Assembly: GCA_012934845.2 (NCBI GenBank) | Contig: WNNJ02000417.1 | Coordinates: 1-64,000 of the forward strand | DNA length: 64,000 bases | Reading direction: 5' to 3' | Source: Pomphorhynchus laevis | Lineage: Eukaryota > Acanthocephala > Palaeacanthocephala > Echinorhynchida > Pomphorhynchidae | Shown: piece by piece, positions 55,246-63,709 of the stretch | Layout of the letters: every line of letters begins with the position of its first letter | How positions within the stretch are numbered: position 1 is the first letter of the stretch | Position numbers and translations under genes: made by a program | Notes under the pieces: generated by a model | Seen by the model: only the letters and a program-made list of their open reading frames with translations | Database searches by the model: none | What the model was told of the DNA's origin: nothing

Positions 55246-55536
55246 GTGAGGACTTATGAAACTGAGATTAAAGTCTCTTTCGCCTCGAATGATCTACTAA
55301 GTGAGTATATAAAATACTTTAATGTAAACCTAGCCACGAGTGAATCTCTCACAGTTAAGCCTATTATGGCATCCATTAAAATTAAAAATCTGCCAGCTTA
55401 TGTGGATAGCGATGAAATCTCTGAATTGGAAAATAATTTTGGTATCTCTAATCTAAGAGCCCTCATTCGGAAAGGATGTCAGGTACGTCGCGGAACTGTC
55501 AAGTGCGTGCCTGCGCAAAGCACTCTTATTTACTGA
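55243..55536 (+). CDS. unassigned ORF, gag-like or RRM-like
   Basis: A 97-codon frame containing MASIKIKNLPAYVDSDEISE, then LENNFGISNLRALIRKGCQV and RRGTVKCVPAQS. The IKIKNLP..DSDEI..L..FGI pattern is reminiscent of LINE gag/RRM modules. I cannot assign it. It is followed by a GC-rich segment (GGTCCGCGTATTGGCGTTTT) that recurs at 56.54 kb. Confidence 0.3.
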   Translation: MVRTYETEIKVSFASNDLLSEYIKYFNVNLATSESLTVKPIMASIKIKNLPAYVDSDEISELENNFGISNLRALIRKGCQVRRGTVKCVPAQSTLIY

Positions 55537-55654
55537 TGTAAACAAGGCCGGGTACGAGACTCGGCTCCGTACCGGTCCGCGTATTGGCGTTTTGCGAACA
55601 CAGCTCAAAATCATTTATCATTAAAAAATAATGTTATTATTTATTTAAAAAAAG

Positions 55655-56290
55655 GATTTATTTTAACGTAGCAAGTGCGTGCCAGCGCACGCTTACGTGA
55701 CCACAACAAAACAAAAATTTAAATCATGTGTCGAGAAGATGTGAACGGAGGAGGTGTTTGAATGTGACAAGGGTGGGAATGCGGCGCAAGTCGAGAGGGA
55801 GTTGATTCGTGGCGAGTGAGGCGGCAACGAGGGAGGATCGGAGACGGAGTTGTTGGAGTAATTGGGAACGTGGAGTAAGAGGGTATGACAGGAACGAAGC
55901 GATAGCGAGGTGGGGCGAGTATCGTCTAAGAAAGGAAGGTTAATGAACGATGGGAAGCCAACAGCGATGAGACGTAAAGTAACGAGAAGAAGACGGAGTT
56001 TGATGCGGATGTAGGATGGTGGGCCAGGAGAGTTGGGCAAAATATGTGGATGTGTGGTCGAAGCGACGGAGACGAAAGAGCACTCGAACGGCGGTGTTGA
56101 TTATTCGTTGTAGGGGTAGGATGATGGATTTTGGAGAATTGGCGAAAAGGCTAAGGCAGTAATAGATTTTAGGGAAAAAAGCGATGAAAGAAGAGACGTA
56201 CAAGAACGGAAGTCGATAAGGGGGCGGATACGGCGGATGTCACGGAGAATTAAGTTAGATGAGCGGACCTTGTAACGGACGAAGGGTTTT
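55655..56290 (-). mobile_element. L2-like LINE 3' piece
   Basis: Nearly identical to 48785-49430 of the L2-like element: C-terminal frames YIRIKLRLLLVTLRLIAVGF, PSFINLPFLDDTRPTSLSLR and the 3' hairpin GCGTGC/GCACGC (55677-55692). It is cut at about 56290 by the recurring AAATCATTTATCATTAAAAA segment. Confidence 0.8.
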
Positions 56291-56714
56291 GCAAACACTG
56301 CTCTAAATCATTTATCATTAAAAAATAATGTTATTATTTATTGTGATTATAAATATCCATTTAGAATGGATACGACATCCCGATCAACAAACTATCCGAA
56401 TGGAATACCCGTCAGATCAAGGATAATTTCATATAATTTGGAACATATATTCATTAAACTTATACAAATTATAATAGATGGTTACTCTCTTAATTTTTGT
56501 TTTAGTAGCTGTGCTTGTTTTAGTAGCTGTGCTTGCCGACCCGGTCCGCGTATCGGCGTTTTGCGAACATTTACTATTAAAAAATAATGTTATTATTTAT
56601 TGTGATTATATATTTCGAATACAAAAAAATGTGCGAAAATTTAAACAGTTGCGGAGCTTCAAAAGGAAACAATTCAATCAAAATAGACATTTCGAAAGGT
56701 ATAATATCCACTGC

Positions 56715-57268
56715 CCCCACACATATACGAAAGAGTTCCGGAAGATGAAAGAGTTCCGGAAGGATGAGGCTAGGCTGGGCAGAGTGGGATAGGATGGAGA
56801 CCGGGGTGGTGTGATAGAGCAATTTATTGTGATTAAATATTTCGAATGGTGTATAAAATTGTAAATATCGGACATATATATCACAGTTATTTTCCTTAAA
56901 GCATAATTATCATCTATGAGCGTACTAATTTCAACATTTTAATTTCAAACAATTAGAGCTAATTTCTAAGGACTCGAAATTTTAAAAATTTATTTCGTCA
57001 TAAACTTACAAGCAATAAGAAATTATTTTTAAATTTATTTTAATTTAATCTATTTTTAATAAATTGATTTTAATTTACTTTCTATTGATTTAGAAATACT
57101 TTTTTAACATTTATTTTGAAATACAATAAATTAATAATAAATTATAATATTGATGAGCATATGAATTTAAGTAGGCATATAATTGCCTACATTTGGGTAG
57201 GCATTGGATCAGCAGGTTTTGTCGGGTAAAGACATGAGGACAGATAAAACTTCGACAGGTGAGACTCA
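56715..57268 (-). mobile_element. scrambled L2-like LINE 5' pieces
   Basis: 56715-56820 matches about 50415-50500 of the L2-like element, and 57180-57268 matches about 50336-50403. Their order is swapped relative to the parent element, and unrelated AT-rich DNA lies between. Confidence 0.7.
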
Positions 57269-57339
57269 AAATCATTTATCATTAAAAAATAATGTTATTA
57301 TTTTTGAAAAATAATAAAATGAAAATAAAATAATTAAAC

Positions 57340-57735
57340 AAAAATTTAAAACATGAAAAGAGTACCATTTGGCAACACAATAAAGAGCGCAAAATGTTTT
57401 GGGATATTTCGATCTTGGCATAGATCATCTTCAGACATCAGTAAAGTAAAAAATACAAATTGCATTAAATTGTAAGTTATTTAATTTAGTAGTATTTAAT
57501 AATTTGTTAATATCTTTACGAAATCCTTTATCTTTGCGATTGATAAAGGATTTGTCTCTTTGAGGAATATCGCTTCTAGAATTCGTAAATTCACAACATT
57601 ACGTTCTTTCATTATAGATTTTGTATTATCAATTATTTCCTTTTTAGAACACTTGATGCTATGTTCATCCTCCATATGCTTCTTAATCGCACTGCTATAT
57701 GAATGTGGAGTCATTCGTGAATACAACCGTTGACC
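57340..57735 (-). pseudogene. canonical PLE endonuclease end and 3' tail
   Basis: A 76-codon frame (57726-57496): SRMTPHSYSSAIKKHMEDEH, then ERNVVNLRILEAIFLKETNP with the metal-binding Glu of GIY-YIG enzymes. The tail in minus sense has CTGAAGATGATCTATGCCAA then GATCGAAATAT (57434-57404) and CCAAATGGTACTCTTTTCAT. The start of the endonuclease is cut at 57727-57735, where a plus-strand LINE fragment begins. Confidence 0.75.
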
Positions 57736-58275
57736 CTCTGGTATTCACGGGCTAGACTGCCCCAGAGTGGCTTATCGGCACAATCGGCACAGTGCTGTAA
57801 ACACATTTATTCGTAGCGCCCTAGCCACAGTCGGTGTCCCGTCCCGCCTTGAACAAATCGGGCTCTGCAGAAACGACGGAAAGAGACCGGACGGTGCTTC
57901 ACTAGTCCCATGGAAAAGGGGACGTCTGCTAGTATGGGACTTCACGTGTCCCAACATTATTGCTGCCAGCCATTTTCCTGCTTCGGTCTCTTGGGCCGGT
58001 GAGGTTGCTAGATTGGCAGAGGATCGAAAGAAGGACAAATATACATGTATTGACGAATCACAATATAAATTTGTGCCGTTGGCGATCGACACAATTGGTG
58101 CTGTCGGGCCGATAACTTCGAATTTTTTGACAAAACTGGGCAATATGTTGGTGGTGGCAACATATGATCTAAGAGCTGCCAATTTCCTCTTGCAGCGTTT
58201 AAGCTGTGCAGTGCAGCGGGGAAATGCAGCGTGGCTGTTAGAGGTCGCTCGAGACGGAAACCTTCCAACTTAACG
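57731..58275 (+). pseudogene. C-terminal endonuclease of a restriction-like-endonuclease LINE
   Basis: The open frame begins PSGIHGLDCPRVAYRHNRHS (the H..C half of a zinc knuckle, then RH..H) and continues NDGKRPDGASLVPWKRGRLL, VWDFTCPNIIAAS, KYTCIDESQYKFVPLAIDTI, GAVGPITSNFLTKLG and LLQRLSCAVQRGNAAWLLEV. RPDG..LVPW..G..LVWDxT with following Glu/Lys residues is a PD-(D/E)XK-type core. The wording matches the family whose RT lies at 32.3-33.3 kb. There is no ATG: this is a 5'-truncated 3' end. Confidence 0.75.
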
Positions 58276-58284
58276 ATACTGAAA

Positions 58285-58400
58285 TATCACAAACTATTTA
58301 TTTAGTAGCATTTAATAATTTCTTAATGTCTTTACGAATCCTTCATCTTTGCGATTGATAGTAGGATTTATCTCTTTGATGAATATCGCTTCCAGTATAA
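58285..58400 (-). pseudogene. canonical PLE endonuclease C-terminal scrap
   Basis: In minus sense it encodes EAIFIKEINP-like sequence and KDEGFVKTL, matching the repeated units at 61-62 kb. Confidence 0.6.
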
Positions 58401-58429
58401 TAACGAGCACACTTTCCGTAAAATAATGA

Positions 58430-59345
58430 AATATGATAATAAATTAAAGAAATTATATGGTGGTCAGATATGCCGAAGACAAAATATTGATAGTGTACTA
58501 AACCTGTCAAATATCGTGATATCTCCTGAAATTACCGGTATTTTACAACTTTGATTAAATACACAATTAAAAACTAAATTTATTTTGCAAAAACAAAAGT
58601 TCGCTGTTGAGAAGTTATGTCGATACCTTAAAGAATTTGCTAAAAACAGAAGTGTCAATATTAAATGATGAGTCCTTACGATGTGCATTCAAACACTTTA
58701 GACTAAAAGAGATAAGAGACTACAACATAGATGCTATTACAAATGAGCAGTATAAACAACTCAAAATGCTAAAAAAACAACGAAAATGTAGTTATTCGAA
58801 AGGCCGACAAAAGCAACACGATCGTCATTATGAATTTTACATGAACCAGCTTAACAAAAGAAATTATATGGTGGTTAGACATGTTAATAATAAGTTAATA
58901 TGTTAACAAGTTAATAAGTTAATATGTTAATATCGTAATATATCCTGAAATTACCGATATTTTACAACTTGGATTGAATACACAATTAAAAACTAAATTT
59001 ATTTTGCAAAAACAAAAGCTTACTGTTGATAAAAATATCAATCCCTTAAAGAATTTGCTAAAAACAGAAGTGTCAATATTAAATGATCAGTCTTTACAAT
59101 ACAAAACTCAAACACTGGACTAAAAGAGATGAGAGACTACAACAGAGATGCTATTCCAAATGAGCAGTATAAACAACTCAAAATGCTAAAAAACACAACG
59201 AAAATGTAGTTATTCGAAAGGCCGACAAAAGCAGCACGATCGTCATTATGAATTTTACATGAACCAGCTTAACAAAAGAAATTATATGGTGGTTAGATAT
59301 GTTAATAATAAGTTAATATATTAACAAGTTAATAAGTTAATATGT
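58430..59345 (+). mobile_element. tandem pair of PLE 5' segments, 431-bp period
   Basis: The first unit includes the 99-codon frame 58607-58906 (RSYVDTLKNLLKTEVSILND, EIRDYNIDAITNEQYKQLKM, RHYEFYMNQLNKRNYMVVRH), preceded by ISPEITGILQL. The second unit (58925-59345) repeats it with breaks. It probably represents the region N-terminal to a PLE RT; no RT follows. Confidence 0.55.
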
Positions 59346-59359
59346 AAATAAGTTAAAAA

Positions 59360-59755
59360 AAATTAATGTCTTCACGAATCCTTATAAATGTTGCGTCAGT
59401 CGTGAATACGACCATTGCGTTGTGTAACCAATATAAATGTTGTTAGAACTGACTTTACATTCAGCTTTTGGGCATGTAGATTGGTACACAGTGCTGTATA
59501 AGGTTATTTGAATCGTACAATTTTTCAATATTGTGTGGCTATGTTTCAGGCTCTTATAATATATTCTTAATTTTACTATTTTTCTGATGTAATTTCATTA
59601 TATAACGTAATTTATTTTCTTGCAAACAGGATGCAGATGTGTATTGGCCACAATAATACACTATTAATTTATTAGTATTTGTATGCTGATGTCGCACACT
59701 ATTGTTCGTAGTTTTTAAAAAGTTCTTAATTATCCTATCAACAAATCTAAATGGA
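59360..59755 (-). pseudogene. canonical PLE linker and endonuclease start
   Basis: The minus strand reads RFVDRIIKNFLKTTNNSVRH, LIVYYCGQYTSASCLQENKL, then AECKVSSNNIYIGYTTQWSY with the YIG motif, and jumps to GFVKTL. IVYYCGQ is the typical linker motif between PLE RT and endonuclease. It may be the continuation of the RT at 60.83-60.56 kb. Confidence 0.65.
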
Positions 59756-60545
59756 TAGTATAAAGGCTAGGGCTTGGCTAAGCGCCGTGCCAAATTCGGC
59801 ATCTGGAACGGAACTAAATCTACCAGAGTTCTGCACCCTAGCCCTAATGTAAATTGGGATTCCCGTGTACGTAAAGGATTATCGATGGGACCGCTGCATG
59901 CGTATGGCGGATAAGGGAGGACTGCACTCACTTGCAAGCACTGGGGTTATCAAGGCCTGCGGCATAAAGATATTCATAACGCGGTATTCGCAGCCGCACA
60001 ATCAGCCCTTATGGATGTAGCCCTGGAAGTGCGAAGAATTATCCCGGACCTACGCAAACGCCCGGCATACATCCTTTTTAATGGGGACCTTTCCCTTGTA
60101 GTTGACTTTGCAGTCACCCACTCCCAGCAAGCCGCATATTGTCATTCCACCGTTAACGTACAATTCACCGCTGCCACGCCGTACGATGTCAATTTAAAGG
60201 ATATAAAATATATAAACAGAGTCGAAGATGCGGGGTACATGTTTTCAGCCGCCGTAGTCTAGGAACGGTTTCTTAAGTTCCTCGTCTCTCGTTTACGCAG
60301 CATAGTCCGCGTTGATTGGATCTTTCTGGGGGGTGAAATAACCCTGGTGGTTCAGTCGGAAGGCGGCGTGTTGGATGGGTTGAAGGCTCAGATCCCCATG
60401 GATTTGAGGCCATAGAAAGCTGGAAGAAGAGGGTAAAGATTTCGATAATCTGAAGAAGTTCTTGGTTGACTATTCAAAGAAGTTTTTGGTTGACTATTGA
60501 CTGTAAATACTCTTGCTTTTGTGTTGTTATGTAACAAAATCATTT
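59751..60545 (+). pseudogene. restriction-like-endonuclease LINE 3' end
   Basis: The plus strand reads SIKARAWLSAVPNSASGTEL, MRMADKGGLHSL and TCKHWGYQGLRHKDIHNAVF (knuckle His/Cys and RH), then the 83-codon frame 60011-60262 (VRRIIPDLRKRPAYILFNGD, LSLVVDFAVTHSQQAA) and VEDAGYMFSAAVV. RPAD..L..D..VDFxVTH is a PD-(D/E)XK-like core of a family distinct from that at 57.7 kb. Several shifts break it. It ends in a (TTTA)n tail at about 60545. Confidence 0.65.
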
Positions 60546-60559
60546 ATTTATTTATTTAG

Positions 60560-60830
60560 GAAAATTCATACAATAACCATCATAAATGATCTTTCTGTAT
60601 ACCGAGCACTCGAATGTATTGTCATTATTGTTGACAAGTACGTCGAAGAACGGTTTGGTTTTTAAACTCAATCGTAAAATGAAGACATGACGATTGCTCA
60701 AACTTTCGCTTAAGCTCAATTACATTTTCAGCATTATCTGCACATATGAAAGTATAATCGGCATATCGAATGTAAAATGGTATTTTATTTTTGTCTTCTA
60801 AAAATATTTTTCTTTCTATATGACCCACAT
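60560..60830 (-). pseudogene. canonical PLE RT fragment
   Basis: GHIERKIFLEDKNKIPFYIR, YADYTFICADNAENVIELKR, then HFTIEFKNQT; after a shift, FDVLVNNNDNTFECSVYRKI. RYxDxTF..HFTIE..FxDVLV..SVYRK is the PLE palm-to-thumb order. The second catalytic Asp reads Tyr, so the enzyme is dead. Confidence 0.7.
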
Positions 60831-60859
60831 AAAGGTTGGCTATTTCTTAAGTTCAAATT

Positions 60860-61975
60860 ATATCTAGAATTTAAATTACGAATTCTAGAAGCGATAGCTA
60901 TCAAAGATATGAATCCTAACACCAAATTAACACTATTAACAACAATTCACATGTCCAAAAGCTGAATGTGAGGTCAGTTCTAACAACATTTATATTGGTT
61001 ACACGACGCAACTGTTGTATTCACGAATGACGCAACATTCATATAGCAGTGCGATTAAGAAGGATATAGAAAATTAACATAACATTAAGGTATCTATAAA
61101 GGAAATAATTGATAATACAAAGGCTTTAATGAAAGAACGTAATGTTGTGAATTTACGAATTCTAGAAGCGATATTCCTCAAAGAGACAGATCCTTCATTA
61201 ATCGCAAAGATAAAGGATTTGTAAAGATATTAGCAAATTATTAATAATTAATTATTAACAATTAATATTCACGAATGACTCAACATTCATATAGCAGTGC
61301 GATTAAGAAGCATATAGAAAATGAATATAACATATAAATATCTAAAAGGAAAATAATTGATAGTACAAAATCTTTAATGAAAGAACGTAAAGTTGTGAAT
61401 TTACGAATTCTAGAAGCGATATTCCTCAAAGAGACAGATCCTTCATCAATCGCAAATATGATGGATTCGTAAAGACATTAAAAAATACTACTTTAAATTT
61501 TTTAAACTGCGATTTTTTAAACCACCGTTTAAAACGAGATTGAAGAATAAGTCTCGACCTCGTTATTGGTTACACGACGCAACTGTTGTATTCACGAATG
61601 ACGCAACATTCATATAGCAGTGGGATTAAGAAGCATATAGAAAATTAACATAACATTAAGGTATCTAAAAAGAAAATAATTGATAATACAAAGGCTTTAA
61701 TGAAAGAACTTAATGTTGTGAATTTACGAATTCTAGAAGCGATATTCATCAAAGAGATGAATCCTACTATCAATCGCAAAGATGAAGGATTCGTAAAGAC
61801 AAAAAAATTAAATACTACTAAATTAGATAACTTACAATTTAATGTTATTTGTATTTTTTATTTTACAGATGTCTGGAGATGATCTATGCCAAGATCGAAA
61901 TATCACAAGAAACTTTTGCGCTTTTTATTATGTTGCCAAATGGTACTCTAATGTTTTGAATAAAAATGTTTATTA
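60860..61975 (+). pseudogene. tandem canonical PLE endonuclease copies with 3' tail
   Basis: Three to four head-to-tail copies of the endonuclease 3' half begin at about 60.87, 60.96, 61.26 and 61.55 kb. The fullest reads ECEVSSNNIYIGYTTQLLYS, RMTQHSYSSAIKK, ERNVVNLRILEAIFIKEMNP, TINRKDEGFVKT. The last copy carries the 3' tail (GGAGATGATCTATGCCAAGA then TCGAAATAT; CCAAATGGTACTCTAATGTT) ending near 61975. All are broken. Confidence 0.7.
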
Positions 61976-61999
61976 CTAAATGTATTCTGTAACATTTAG

Positions 62000-62111
62000 T
62001 TGACGTATTGCAATAATTGTAAGAAAAGTTTACCTTTATGTGCGTTATGTGCTCAACCAATGGGATCGAAAGCTACAATTTACGCAAGTACCGATAAATC
62101 TGGAAAATCAA
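62000..62111 (+). CDS. exon resembling the Mio (GATOR2) zinc ribbon
   Basis: Acceptor AACATTTAG, donor GTGAGT. The exon reads LTYCNNCKKSLPLCALCAQP then MGSKATIYASTDKSGKS. C-x2-C-KKxLPLCALC-xxxMG closely follows the C-terminal zinc-ribbon of Mio/MIOS proteins (C..CRKPLPRCALC..NMG), a GATOR2 subunit acting upstream of TORC1. No flanking exons of such a gene were found. It lies inside the Spen-like 17 kb intron on the opposite strand, between two PLE 3' tails, so it may be a displaced or captured exon rather than a working gene. Confidence 0.5.
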
Positions 62112-62318
62112 GTGAGTTTAAAACTTCCACATGTAAAGACTTTACAATTAATTATTGACTAAATAATATAACGAATATAATTATATGTTCAATTATAATA
62201 ATATGTTTAAAATTCGTATATATTTTGGTCGTAGCGTGATACCTACTGGAAGTAGCTTATAAAATATATCATACAAACTTTGAACTGTTAATTCAAAGTT
62301 GCAAGTAAAAATGGGCCC

Positions 62319-62366
62319 GTCACGTAGAACAAACGGAGTTTGTTCTACGTGACAAACTCCGTTTGT
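62319..62366. repeat. 15-bp perfect inverted repeat overlapping a second palindrome
   Basis: GTCACGTAGAACAAA (62319-62333) and its complement (62339-62353) have a 5-base spacer. The spacer region CAAACGGAGTTTG is itself complemented again by ACAAACTCCGTTTGT at 62352-62366. Confidence 0.85.
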
Positions 62367-62369
62367 CAT

Positions 62370-62470
62370 CTAACTTTTTTATGTCAAGATCGAAATATCA
62401 CAAAACATTCTTGCGATTTTATTGTGTTGCCAAATGGTACTCTTTTAATGTTTTGAATTTTCAAACACAA
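62370..62470 (+). mobile_element. isolated canonical PLE 3' tail
   Basis: GTCAAGATCGAAATATCACA then TTTATTGTGTTGCCAAATGG through TTTTAATGTTTTGAATTT repeats the tail at 61.88-61.97 kb. Bases 62470-62840 show no further feature. Confidence 0.65.
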
Positions 62471-62847
62471 ACAAAGCCATAAAAAATATTATTTTATTAT
62501 TAAAAATTATATTTAATTTATAAATAATTCAAAAGCAATATTTAACTATTACGAATATTCCGTATTAAGATTTATGTAATTGAAAAGAAGCCTAACAGGA
62601 TAAAGATAGTGTTAGATATCACATCGTGACTACACCATAGTGATTTATCTTTGATCGATAACTCAATTTATAGACAAAACTCTATATCTACGATAAAGCA
62701 GGGGTGTTAATAGCAAATCAGTTGCTACCCTCTATAGTTGCTTGTCATCTATGAGGTTAAGTGTATTAGGTACGATATTACTTGCATTCAGCAGCATTTG
62801 ATTTATATAGTTACAATTAATAACGTCAAAATAAAATATAACCATAC

Positions 62848-63101
62848 TTATCAAATTTAATAATCGCAGTGCGCTTGTTATCAACTGTGTTGATTTTAAC
62901 AGCGCATACATTTCCGTATCGTTTGAATTTGTAATAGACACGCTCGCGAACACATAATTCTAAATATATTACACTACTATAAATGTATATTTACTCAATG
63001 CACTACCAGCTAGATTTGAGGGTAAATTGGAAACGATAACAGATTGTGTTGCAAATTCTGCTGGTGACCCTAAACTTTCGGAGGATTGGAAATCGCATAT
63101 A
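62848..63101 (-). CDS. Spen-like gene, RRM2 first part (two exons)
   Basis: Exon 63101-63007 (ICDFQSSESLGSPAEFATQS, VIVSNLPSNLA) joins across a 47 bp intron, with the Glu codon split G/AA, to exon 62959-62848 (ELCVRERVYYKFKRYGNVCA, VKINTVDNKRTAIIKFDK). VIVSNLP is the RNP2 motif and RTAIIKF the RNP1 strand of an RRM, with YYKFKRYGNV between, as in Spen RRM2. The donor GTATGG leaves AA, completed by G at 45776. The 17 kb intron thus cuts the domain right after RNP1. Confidence 0.8.
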
Positions 63102-63181
63102 CTAAAATTCATAGAGAAATAAAATTCAGACTTATCAGACTTGTTGTTTCTTAATTATAAGAAGAAATATCGTAAACTTAC

Positions 63182-63262
63182 GTGCTTGAAGTCAGCTTCG
63201 ATACAGAACAATTATCATTAGTACCAATTGTTGTCGGATATACGATTTGTTTACTAGCTGAA
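63182..63262 (-). CDS. Spen-like gene, linker exon between RRM1 and RRM2
   Basis: Exon 63262-63182 (SASKQIVYPTTIGTNDNCSV, SKLTSS) has acceptor TTCTATAG and donor GTAAGT. The phase matches both neighbours (split Cys TG/T and Thr AC/T codons). It is a low-complexity linker without a domain. In other animals the RRM1-RRM2 linker is far longer, so this protein is compact. Confidence 0.7.
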
Positions 63263-63451
63263 CTATAGAAAATCACAAACGAAGTGTAATTTGATATGAA
63301 ATTACAACCAATTAAAAAACATCTTTTACTAAAATAATTTGAACATAGGAAATGGAAATTTTTTTTTGCACAGCAATTTTTAAATAAAAAAATACGAAAT
63401 TTACAATATAAAAATAATAATACTACAATGGCAGAGAGCATTTCAAATTAC

Positions 63452-63709
63452 CAGCAAGAAACAACTTTTTCAGTATTCAATTTGTCGAAATTATTACAAT
63501 CGGTAACTGCATTGGGGTTTTTCATTGCATGCAGAAAGGAAGTAGGTATTGGGTTACCAGGCAAATGAAAACAGGTAACCAGTGTTCTGTCCAAAATCGT
63601 AATTTTCTGGGAATTTGCTTTAACAGCATCCTTTATATCAATAAAGCTAATTACTGCAACTCTGTTACCGTCTTCTTGCTCGTATTTTATATCCAAAATC
63701 TTGCCGTAC
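63452..63709 (-). CDS. Spen-like gene, RRM1 exon
   Basis: Acceptor AAAACTAG, donor GTAATT. It reads YGKILDIKYEQEDGNRVAVI, SFIDIKDAVKANSQKITILD, RTLVTCFHLPGNPIPTSFLH. YGKIxDIK..NRVAVISFIDIKDAVKA matches the RRM1 strand-2 to helix-2 of Spen proteins (..GGVAAFVDFVDIKSAQKA). The RNP2 strand lies in an upstream exon that I could not identify before the window end; 63710-64000 is AT-rich. Confidence 0.78.

Larger units (their letters stand above)
55565..57325. repeat. recurring 50-90-bp segment between LINE pieces
   Basis: AAATCATTTATCATTAAAAA then ATAATGTTATTATTTATTGT(GATTATA) occurs at about 55608-55650, 56305-56350, 56570-56610 and 57270-57305. It is often preceded by GGTCCGCGTATTGGCGTTTT (GCGAACA). 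Each copy abuts an L2 piece. Confidence 0.75.
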
